Assembly (NCBI GenBank): GCA_028527945.1
Contig: JAQQAK010000336.1
Location: 1 to 13,442, forward strand
Direction: 5' to 3'
DNA: 13,442 bases
Source of the DNA: Spirochaetaceae bacterium
Lineage (GTDB): Bacteria; Spirochaetota; Spirochaetia; UBA9216
Below the pieces are notes generated by a model. It had not been told where the DNA came from. It saw nothing but the letters and a program-made list of their open reading frames with translations, and did no database searches. The position numbers and the translations under genes are program-made. Positions 7,656 through 13,442 of the stretch are shown here, piece after piece. Each line of letters begins with the position of its first letter. Within the stretch, counting starts at the first letter, position 1.

Positions 7656-7892
7656 CCTCATTCAATTTTAACAAAAAGTTTGGAATTGAACCTATAGCAA
7701 TTTGAACAAGAAGTTTAGAAACCAAAATGGGTAATTTAATATAGAAGAACAAGTCGTAAAATTTTCTTTATTTACATTATGGTAACTATTTTTAGAAACT
7801 CAAGATTTTTTTGTCTTATAGTTTATGAAATGGCCTCATTCATTATTAGTATTTACTATGATAGTATAGAAGGTTAATTATGGAGACTACAA

Positions 7893-9527
7893 ATGTTCAA
7901 GATTAGCGGCCAAATAGTTGATGTTGTAAAAAAGAATATCTTCCCAGGTACAATATCAATAGACAATGGAATAATTACATCTATAATCAAAAATCCGGAA
8001 GCCTCAGCAAACCTCATCCTTCCGGGCCTGATTGATTCACATATCCATATTGAAAGCTCAATGCTAACCCCTGCCAGATTTGCCAAGGCCGCAAGTGTTC
8101 ACGGAACAACAGCTTGCGTTTGTGATCCGCATGAAATAGCTGCAGTATGCGGAGTAAATGGCATCAATTTTATGATAGAAAACGGAAGACAAACGCCATT
8201 CAAATTCTTCTTTGGAGCGCCATCCTGTATTCCATCAACTTCTTTTGAAAGCACAGGAGCCAAACTTGGCCCTGAGATTGTATCAGAATTACTGAATCGT
8301 GATGATATTCATTTTCTGAGCGAAGTCATGAATTATCCAGGTGTAATAAATAACGAAGAAGGAATTATAAAAAAAATTGCAGCAGCAAAAAAAATTGAAA
8401 AACCTATAGACGGACACGCGCCTGGCGTAAGCGGAAAAGAACTTCTCAGCTATGTTTCTGCCGGAATCTCAACAGATCACGAAGCATACACCTTAGCTGA
8501 AGCTCGGGAAAAACTCAAACTGGGAATGAAAATCCAAATTCGCGAAGGTTCTGCCGCTCATAACTTTGATACATTACTCCCGTTAATAAAAGAATATCCT
8601 GACGATATTATGTTCTGTAGTGATGATAAACATCCAAATGATCTTTTAAATGGACACATTAACCTATTAATAAAAAAAGCAATTTCAAAAGGGTATGAAC
8701 CTTTATCTGTGATAAAGTGCGCGACATTAAACATAAAAAATCATTACAACCTTTCTACCGGAATGCTTCAAGAAGGAGATCCGGCAGACATAATAATTGT
8801 TGAATCTTTTGAACGCTTTGATATAAAAACTGTGTATATTGACGGGAAAAAAGTAACAGAAGATGGAAGCTCTTTGATTGAAAATATTACAGCATCCCCA
8901 ATAAACAACTTTCACACAAGTCCTAAAAAAATTGAGGATTTCAAAATAAAAGCATCAGGGAATAAAATAAAGATAATTGAAGTAATAGATGGACAACTTA
9001 TTACCAATGAGCAAATTGTTCCAGTTTCAGTTGAAAATGGGATGGCAATCAGCTCTCCAGAGCGTGATATTCTAAAGATTTGTGTGACAAACAGGTATCA
9101 TGACAAATCTCCAGCGGTATGCTTTATAAAAAACTTTGGACTTAAACATGGAGCAATTGCTTCTTCAGTAGCACATGACTCTCACAATATTATTGCTGTA
9201 GGCTGCACAGATAAAGCCATAGCCAAAGCTGTTAATCTTATAATTGAAGCCGAAGGCGGTCTTTCTGCAGTAGATGAAAAAGGCAACACAGAACTACTAA
9301 AACTTCCTATTGCCGGAATCATGACAGATTCTGATATAGAAATGGTTGCCAAGTCTTATTTAAAACTTGATACTTTGGCAAAAAATATGGGATGCAAACT
9401 TTCTGCGCCCTATATGACTCTTGCCTTCATGGCTCTACCAGTAATTCCTGAACTTAAAATAACAGATAAAGGTCTTTTTAATAGTAAAGATTTTTCCTTC
9501 ACATCGCTATTCTTAAAGGATTCATAA
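7893..9527 (+). CDS. ade: Adenine deaminase
   Basis: A 544-residue amidohydrolase of the bacterial Ade family (EC 3.5.4.2), near the usual length. It converts adenine to hypoxanthine and ammonia in the cytoplasm. The metal-binding motif is DSHIHIESSM, with His50 and His52. It is followed by CDPHEIA (77-83), SEVMNYPGV with Glu144, DGHAPGVSG with His175, STDHEAYT with His196, REGSAAHN (217-224) and CSDDKHPNDLL (from residue 242). The C-terminal half has the family's second domain, with GLKHGAIASSVAHDSHNI. All recognisable active-site motifs are present, so the enzyme should work. GGAG at 7882-7885, seven bases before the ATG, supports the start; ATG 7880 is out of frame. The stop TAA abuts the ATG of the BMP-family lipoprotein gene, so the two form one operon, pointing to adenine as an imported substrate. 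The hypoxanthine product can be used by the phosphoribosyltransferase at 1889-2398. Confidence 0.95.
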   Translation: MFKISGQIVDVVKKNIFPGTISIDNGIITSIIKNPEASANLILPGLIDSHIHIESSMLTPARFAKAASVHGTTACVCDPHEIAAVCGVNGINFMIENGRQTPFKFFFGAPSCIPSTSFESTGAKLGPEIVSELLNRDDIHFLSEVMNYPGVINNEEGIIKKIAAAKKIEKPIDGHAPGVSGKELLSYVSAGISTDHEAYTLAEAREKLKLGMKIQIREGSAAHNFDTLLPLIKEYPDDIMFCSDDKHPNDLLNGHINLLIKKAISKGYEPLSVIKCATLNIKNHYNLSTGMLQEGDPADIIIVESFERFDIKTVYIDGKKVTEDGSSLIENITASPINNFHTSPKKIEDFKIKASGNKIKIIEVIDGQLITNEQIVPVSVENGMAISSPERDILKICVTNRYHDKSPAVCFIKNFGLKHGAIASSVAHDSHNIIAVGCTDKAIAKAVNLIIEAEGGLSAVDEKGNTELLKLPIAGIMTDSDIEMVAKSYLKLDTLAKNMGCKLSAPYMTLAFMALPVIPELKITDKGLFNSKDFSFTSLFLKDS

Positions 9528-10646
9528 ATGAATAGATCAAAAACAGTGGCCGCATGTCTTTTAGTACTTTGTATTTTCGTTACTATTACAGGCTGCTCCA
9601 ATAAAAAAGAACCTGAACAATCCACAAAAAATACATCAACAGACTTAGTCAGCCCCTCATTTAAGGTAGCCTTTATTTATCCAGAAGTCCCAGAAGATTG
9701 GGGCTGGACATATGAAAATGACAAAGCAAGAATTGCCATTGAAGATTATTTTGGCAATAAAATAGAAACAGCCTATGCAGAGAATGTTCCATCAGGACCA
9801 AATACAGCAAGAATAATTAAGTATTTTGTAGAAAATAACTACAACATGATTTTTACATGTTCTCCCGAATACATGGCCTCTACGAAAGAAGTTGCAAAGG
9901 ATTTCCCAGACGTCTACTTTGAAAACTATGAAGGAGACAAAACAGCAAACAACATCTCTACATATTCTGAAAGAATATATCAAGCACGGTATCTCAGCGG
10001 TATTGTCGCAGGAATGCAGACAGAAACCAATATAATTGGTTATATCGGAGGATTTACCACTGCCGAAGAAGTCCGTGGCTTAAACGCATTTACAATAGGA
10101 GTGCAGAAAGTGAATCCTGATGCTGTTGTAAAAGCTGTATGGATAAAAACACTGAAAGACTCAGAAAAAGAACTGAAAGCAGCAAATAAACTGCTCGATA
10201 CCGGAGCTGATATTATAACTCAAAATCAGAAAACAACAGAAGCTTTAAAAGCCGCAAAAGAAAAAGGCGCATGGTCTATAGGCCTCTATTCAGACATGAG
10301 AAAGCTTGTTGGAGACAGTGTTCTTGTAAGCGTGATGTGGGCTCCTTCTGAATACTATATTCCTACTGTTAAAGCTGCTATGAATGGAACATGGGAGAAA
10401 CACTCATACTGGGGAGGAATCAAGGAAGGAATTGTTAAACTATCTAATTTTAGTCCAGCTGTTTCAGAAGAAATCAAAAAGAAGGTAGCAGAAGAATCTG
10501 CCATGCTTGAATCTGGAGAATGGGATGTTTTTGACGGCCCAATTTATAAACAAAACGGTAAAATTATTATAAAAAAAGACTCATCCCCTACGGAGCAGCA
10601 ACTGCATTCAATGAACTGGCTGGTAAAAGGGATTGAAAATCTATAA
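9528..10646 (+). CDS. BMP-family substrate-binding lipoprotein, possibly adenine/purine-binding
   Basis: A 372-residue binding protein of the BMP/Med family. Residues 1-22 are a lipoprotein signal peptide with lipobox ITGC, so Cys23 should be lipidated and the protein anchored in a membrane. A Lys/Thr/Ser-rich linker (about 24-43) leads to the binding fold, which opens FKVAFIYPEVPEDWGWTYEND (from residue 45). The (D)xGWTYxxD stretch is a hallmark of a BMP subgroup. Further matches include NISTYSERIYQARYLSGIVAG and IGYIGG. The ATG directly follows the adenine deaminase stop (TAAATG), with AAAGGA seven bases upstream (9515-9520), so the two genes are co-transcribed and perhaps coupled. No permease or ATPase follows; the unit ends at the 10649-10671 terminator. 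It may therefore dock on the transporter encoded at 2452-6061. Adenine as ligand is inferred from its operon partner, not seen in the sequence. Confidence 0.85.
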   Translation: MNRSKTVAACLLVLCIFVTITGCSNKKEPEQSTKNTSTDLVSPSFKVAFIYPEVPEDWGWTYENDKARIAIEDYFGNKIETAYAENVPSGPNTARIIKYFVENNYNMIFTCSPEYMASTKEVAKDFPDVYFENYEGDKTANNISTYSERIYQARYLSGIVAGMQTETNIIGYIGGFTTAEEVRGLNAFTIGVQKVNPDAVVKAVWIKTLKDSEKELKAANKLLDTGADIITQNQKTTEALKAAKEKGAWSIGLYSDMRKLVGDSVLVSVMWAPSEYYIPTVKAAMNGTWEKHSYWGGIKEGIVKLSNFSPAVSEEIKKKVAEESAMLESGEWDVFDGPIYKQNGKIIIKKDSSPTEQQLHSMNWLVKGIENL

Positions 10647-10648
10647 AA

Positions 10649-10671
10649 GAGCCTCAAACGCTCCTTTTTTT
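10649..10671. terminator. Bidirectional terminator between convergent genes
   Basis: GAGC (10649-10652) and GCTC (10660-10663) pair around a 7-base loop and are followed on the plus strand by C and seven T residues (10665-10671). On the minus strand the same hairpin is followed by TTTT. It lies between the stop at 10646 and the convergent stop at 10677 and probably serves both genes. The stem is short, but the U-run is strong. Confidence 0.7.
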
Positions 10672-10676
10672 AGAAA

Positions 10677-11588
10677 CTAAAACTCATAACCGCTATAATC
10701 TAATAATTCCTGTAAATTATGTTTAGAGCCATAAGCCAATACAAGCCCAAGACCTTCTTTCGTATTCATTAATTTTATAATAGCATCAGAATCCCACCTA
10801 ATCTGATCACAATATTTCATACAGTCTTCACTGCTTGAAGTAAAAAACTGATACTTTATACCTTCCCAGTAAATATCCATTTTACGGCCAAGAAGCTCTT
10901 TTACCTCTGAAGGAGAAAGAACATCAACAACCTTATCTGAAGTCACAAGAAACATAAATTTATCTTTTAGAGTGCTGTCATAAATATTTTCCGGAAAAGT
11001 TTCCAAAAATTGTTTTACCCCCTCCACGGCCTGATCATAATTATCCTTACTGTAATCAGGATTAACACCTAGCTCATTTAAATATAGGTGTTGAGAATCT
11101 GTAATTCCATTATGTGAAAACAAGTCTTCATAGGTATGAAGATAAAATCCCAACATATAGGCAGCTTCCCTATTATGCCCCTCAGAAAGCTCTTCTACAA
11201 ACAAGTTCAGAACATAAGATACATAATCAAAATATTTATCAAGAGCGGCTTTTTCTATATCTACAACCTGCTGTTCTGTAAAATCCTTGGAATAATCATA
11301 ATCCTCGGTCATTGAATGAGGAAAAAGTTTGCCAAAATAATAAAGGTCAGGCCCTCCTGAAGCATAACAGATAATATCAGATAGCCTTGCATTTTCATAA
11401 TCATAACGCTCTATTCCAAAGAGAGGAATCATTCGTACCGTTATTATTTTACCAAATGTAGTATCGTAATCCTCTTTTAAAGAAGTCTGTGTAATATCAT
11501 AATGAGAACCAGGTTCATTTGATAGACCTGGAAAAGCACAAAGACTTGCTGTAATAAAAAAGAATACCGGAAAAAATATTTTCTTCAC
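10677..11588 (-). CDS. Secreted protein resembling zinc-dependent phospholipase C / S1-P1 nuclease fold
   Basis: A 303-residue exported protein. The chosen start is GTG 11588, because GGAG lies six bases upstream (11598-11595) and the product then begins MKKIFFPVFFFITASLCA, a normal signal peptide. A TTG four codons earlier would overlap this ribosome site. The mature part is largely helical. It has a spaced set of possible metal ligands: His29 (SHYDIT), Asp81 (SGGPDLYYF), His91 (PHS), then LGFYLHTYEDLFSHNG with His151, Asp155 and His159. HxxxDxxxH in a helix after an N-terminal His and a middle Asp/His pair resembles the zinc site of bacterial phospholipase C and S1/P1 nucleases. The family's usual mature N-terminal Trp is not evident. 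Substrate is unknown; lipid, phosphoester or a non-enzymatic role are all possible. The gene lies downstream of the two GGDEF genes, with a probable promoter of its own. Confidence 0.55.
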   Translation of the reverse strand: MKKIFFPVFFFITASLCAFPGLSNEPGSHYDITQTSLKEDYDTTFGKIITVRMIPLFGIERYDYENARLSDIICYASGGPDLYYFGKLFPHSMTEDYDYSKDFTEQQVVDIEKAALDKYFDYVSYVLNLFVEELSEGHNREAAYMLGFYLHTYEDLFSHNGITDSQHLYLNELGVNPDYSKDNYDQAVEGVKQFLETFPENIYDSTLKDKFMFLVTSDKVVDVLSPSEVKELLGRKMDIYWEGIKYQFFTSSSEDCMKYCDQIRWDSDAIIKLMNTKEGLGLVLAYGSKHNLQELLDYSGYEF

Positions 11589-11594
11589 ATAAAA

Positions 11595-11598
11595 CTCC
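11595..11598 (-). promoter_or_regulatory. Shine-Dalgarno GGAG selecting GTG 11588 over TTG 11600
   Basis: GGAG is six bases before GTG 11588 on the minus strand. The upstream in-frame TTG 11600 overlaps it and has no site of its own. The ATG in between is out of frame and is immediately followed by TGA. Confidence 0.7.
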
Positions 11599-11655
11599 AA
11601 AGCAAAAAGCTACAAGTAAATAAATAGGATAAAATTAAACACATATTAAAAAATG

Positions 11656-11685
11656 ATTAGACAACAATAGTACATACCTTATCAA
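11656..11685 (-). promoter_or_regulatory. Probable promoter of the secreted phospholipase-like gene
   Basis: On the minus strand TTGATA (11685-11680) is followed after 18 bp by TCTAAT (11661-11656); each box matches the sigma70 consensus at five of six positions. The leader would be about 60 bases. The -35 box overlaps a small inverted repeat (TACCTT/AAGGCA, 11675-11689) just past the GGDEF gene stop. That repeat has no U-run, so read-through from the GGDEF genes is also possible. Confidence 0.4.
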
Positions 11686-11703
11686 GGCATTAAACTGTAA
11701 AAA

Positions 11704-12840
11704 TTACTCAAGTTTATCTTTACGTTCTTTTTTAACTTTATACATTTTCCGATCTACATCATTAAAAAGACTGATAAAATCAGAATGAATCTCAGGAGAA
11801 TAGATGGTATAACCTGGACTCAATGATATTTTATAAGGCCTCTTACTTTTTGAGTTAACCGCATCAATTTTAGCTTGAAAACGTGAGATTATCTTTTCTA
11901 CATCTTCAGGATGAACCGTATCAAGTAAAAGAAGAAATTCATCTCCACCAAATCTTGAAGCATAATCACGGCTCCTTATAGAGCTGAACAATATTGTAGC
12001 TATTTGAACAAGAGCCTCATCTCCCTGGCTATGTCCGTAAACATCATTTATTTTTTTAAAATTATCTACGTCAATCATAACAAGAGCAAAACCACCGTTC
12101 TTTGGGTAATCTTTCATTTTTAATTGAACAATATCATCAATCTGCTGACGGTTTAAAAGACCTGTTAAATAATCTCTGGTTTCTTTTTGAGTCTGTAAAA
12201 AAAGATATACATACACAATTGTAATAGCAACACCAGGCCAGGCAACCGGTCCTGAATAAAAAAATATTTGCAATATCATTCCCACAAGAGGAAACAAACC
12301 AAAACTAACAATTATAGTCAGGATTTTTTTATCAAGACAATTTTTATGCCTAAAAGCAAGAACATATGGATACAAAATAGGAAAAATATAAAAAATAGTA
12401 AGAAAATAGACCAAGGATTCTCTTTGATAAATATTATTTTCATCAATATAAAACATACAGTCTGTGAATATTGAAACAATCAGAACAGCCAAGGTTACTA
12501 TAAATGGAAGATAATAAAACCAGCATTTCTTTAAACGTTCTTTTGATTTATTTAGAGTGAAATCAACATACAAAAGCCAAATGGTGATGGGGACAGGCTG
12601 AAGTAAAAAAAGTAAAAAATTTGAAAGGTAATTCAACTCACGGCAGAAAACACAATCGCTACCATTAACTATCCAGGTAACGCTATCTAAAATTAGAACA
12701 ACTAAAGTGCTCCATGAAAAAACAAGAAAAAGCTCTGTAGAAAAAGAACGGTTCTTTTGAGTCAAATATGTCATTACTATAATCATTAATATTATAAGAA
12801 CTAAGAATATATTTACTTCAATAAGACCAAACCATTTCAT
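11704..12840 (-). CDS. Membrane diguanylate cyclase (multi-TM sensor plus GGDEF), intact I-site
   Basis: A 378-residue protein. The N-terminal part (about 1-216) has roughly seven hydrophobic helices and is probably a membrane sensor module. A GGDEF domain follows from DYLTGLLNR (residue 223) to the C-terminus. The active site is canonical: MIDVDNFKKINDVYGHSQGDEAL and RFGGDEF with GGDEF at 298-302. The inhibitory I-site RxxD is present as RSRD (289-292), at the standard spacing. It should make cyclic di-GMP from two GTP and be subject to product inhibition. Its ATG lies five bases after the stop of the upstream GGDEF gene. The nearest AAGGA is about 15 bases away, so translation is likely coupled. 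The last helix, linker and catalytic domain closely match the upstream gene, showing tandem duplication. The sensed signal is unknown. Confidence 0.88.
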   Translation of the reverse strand: MKWFGLIEVNIFLVLIILMIIVMTYLTQKNRSFSTELFLVFSWSTLVVLILDSVTWIVNGSDCVFCRELNYLSNFLLFLLQPVPITIWLLYVDFTLNKSKERLKKCWFYYLPFIVTLAVLIVSIFTDCMFYIDENNIYQRESLVYFLTIFYIFPILYPYVLAFRHKNCLDKKILTIIVSFGLFPLVGMILQIFFYSGPVAWPGVAITIVYVYLFLQTQKETRDYLTGLLNRQQIDDIVQLKMKDYPKNGGFALVMIDVDNFKKINDVYGHSQGDEALVQIATILFSSIRSRDYASRFGGDEFLLLLDTVHPEDVEKIISRFQAKIDAVNSKSKRPYKISLSPGYTIYSPEIHSDFISLFNDVDRKMYKVKKERKDKLE

Positions 12841-12845
12841 GACTA

Positions 12846-13442
12846 TTAAATTGGGTCCTTTTTTTTCCTCTTTTTAACATCATACATCTTTTGATCCACA
12901 TCATTAAAGAGACTAATAAAATCGGAATATTTAGAGGGACAATAAACCGCAAACCCGGCACTAAAAGCTATATTATAAAGCTTATCATCTTTATCATTTA
13001 CGAGATCGATCTTTTTCTGAATCCTTTCAATTATTTTTTCAACCTCTACCGGATCTCCAGTATCTAATAAAATTAAAAATTCATCTCCGCCAAATCGGGC
13101 AACTTTATCACTGCTTTTTACAGAGCTGCTTAACACAGAAGAAAGCTGTATAAGAGCCTCATCTCCCTGATTATGACCATATGTATCATTAATAAACTTA
13201 AATTCATCCATATCAAGGATAATAAGAGAGAAAACGCCGCGTTTTTGAAAATCTCTAATTCTGACATGAATAATATCATCTATCTGCTGACGGTTCAAAA
13301 GACCGGTTAGATAATCACGAGTGTCATTCTGAGCCTGTAAAAAAATAAAGATAAAAATAACTGTTAAAGCTACAGCTGGCCAAAGCAGTGGACCTTGAAA
13401 AAAATAAACCTGTATTAAAAGTGCTATTATAGGGATGACCGT
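12846..13442 (-). CDS. Membrane diguanylate cyclase paralogue with altered I-site (5' end outside window)
   Basis: The frame is open to the right edge; 198 codons and the stop are visible, and the true start lies outside the window. The visible part begins in the last membrane helices (LLIQVYFFQGPLLWPAVALTV), followed by LQAQNDTRDYLTGLLNRQQIDDI and a complete GGDEF domain. The active site is canonical (ILDMDEFKFINDTYGHNQGDEAL; RFGGDEF encoded at 13077-13097). The I-site position reads KSSD (Lys encoded at 13116-13118) instead of RxxD, so normal product inhibition may be lost. Residues in the last helix, the DYLTGLLNRQQIDDI stretch and the C-terminal SDFISLFNDVD are shared with the downstream neighbour, so the two are tandem paralogues. 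A spurious TTG at 13298 could be mistaken for a start, but the alignment with the neighbour continues upstream of it without a break. Confidence 0.85.
   Translation of the reverse strand, partial: TVIPIIALLIQVYFFQGPLLWPAVALTVIFIFIFLQAQNDTRDYLTGLLNRQQIDDIIHVRIRDFQKRGVFSLIILDMDEFKFINDTYGHNQGDEALIQLSSVLSSSVKSSDKVARFGGDEFLILLDTGDPVEVEKIIERIQKKIDLVNDKDDKLYNIAFSAGFAVYCPSKYSDFISLFNDVDQKMYDVKKRKKKDPI

Larger units (their letters stand above)
7509..7892. other. Divergent intergenic region between the two purine-linked operons
   Basis: These 384 bp are very AT-rich and hold no credible gene. The only sizeable frame (7561-7752, minus) begins with TTG, has no Shine-Dalgarno and encodes a low-complexity hydrophobic peptide. 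Promoters for both flanking operons must lie here. I see inverted repeats at 7588-7618, a weak minus-strand promoter candidate at 7627-7655, and the sequence CCTCATTCA twice (near 7655 and 7834). I see no match to the conserved core of a purine riboswitch on either strand. Confidence 0.6.

Noticed and set aside
7561..7752. A 63-codon minus-strand frame in the large intergenic region
   Set aside because: It starts with TTG, has no Shine-Dalgarno, is hydrophobic low-complexity sequence, and overlaps the expected promoter region of the transporter operon.
7509..7892. A purine riboswitch upstream of either purine operon
   Set aside because: I searched by eye on both strands for the conserved three-way-junction core and loops and found no convincing match. 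A covariance search would decide.
11675..11689. Small inverted repeat after the GGDEF gene as a terminator
   Set aside because: The stem is six pairs with a G-U wobble and a 3-base loop, and no U-run follows on the minus strand.
13077..13298. Treating the right-edge GGDEF gene as a soluble 150-residue protein starting at TTG 13298
   Set aside because: The frame stays open to the window edge and encodes a membrane helix and linker that match the neighbouring paralogue, so TTG 13298 is internal.
1..13442. CRISPR array, tRNA/rRNA, insertion sequence, phage or toxin-antitoxin genes
   Set aside because: No regularly spaced repeats, RNA gene signatures, transposase motifs or small paired defence genes were seen on either strand.

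Overview
The window is AT-rich bacterial DNA. It most likely comes from a spirochaete of the Treponema type, to judge from gene content and style: a BMP-family binding protein with a Treponema-like signal peptide ending in FASGSQEA, a 7TM-DISM sensor protein, and tandem multi-pass GGDEF proteins. This placement is inference; no rRNA or other taxonomic marker is present.

Layout. (1) 1-1787, minus: the start of a large 7TM-DISM histidine-kinase-like protein that runs off the left edge; its catalytic motifs look degenerate. (2) 1889-2398, plus: a purine phosphoribosyltransferase of the Hpt1-like group, divergent from gene 1. (3) 2452-7508, minus: a complete BMP/Nup-type ABC importer, transcribed in the order binding protein, ATPase, permease, permease. 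The last three genes overlap by 4 bp at both junctions. A 223-bp gap holding two strong RNA hairpins separates the binding protein from the ATPase, and a terminator closes the unit at 2412-2439. (4) 7509-7892: a 384-bp divergent intergenic region. (5) 7893-10646, plus: adenine deaminase followed with no gap by a second BMP-family binding protein, this one a clear lipoprotein, ending at a bidirectional terminator. (6) 10677-13442, minus: a secreted protein resembling zinc-dependent phospholipase C, preceded by two tandem, closely related membrane GGDEF proteins. The upstream GGDEF gene runs off the right edge.

How it fits together. Genes 2, 3 and 5 make a coherent purine-salvage block. An ABC importer of nucleosides or bases brings purines in. 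Adenine deaminase turns adenine into hypoxanthine, and the phosphoribosyltransferase turns hypoxanthine, guanine or xanthine into nucleotides. The second binding protein has no permease or ATPase of its own here, so it may feed the divergently encoded transporter core. The flanks carry signalling genes: a probable pseudokinase on one side and, on the other, two diguanylate cyclases differing in their predicted feedback-inhibition site.

I found no tRNA, rRNA, CRISPR array, insertion sequence or phage gene. Nothing is plainly a new class of system. The most interesting points are the degenerate sensor kinase, the two binding proteins around one transporter core, the RNA hairpins inside the transporter operon, and the I-site difference between the duplicated cyclases.
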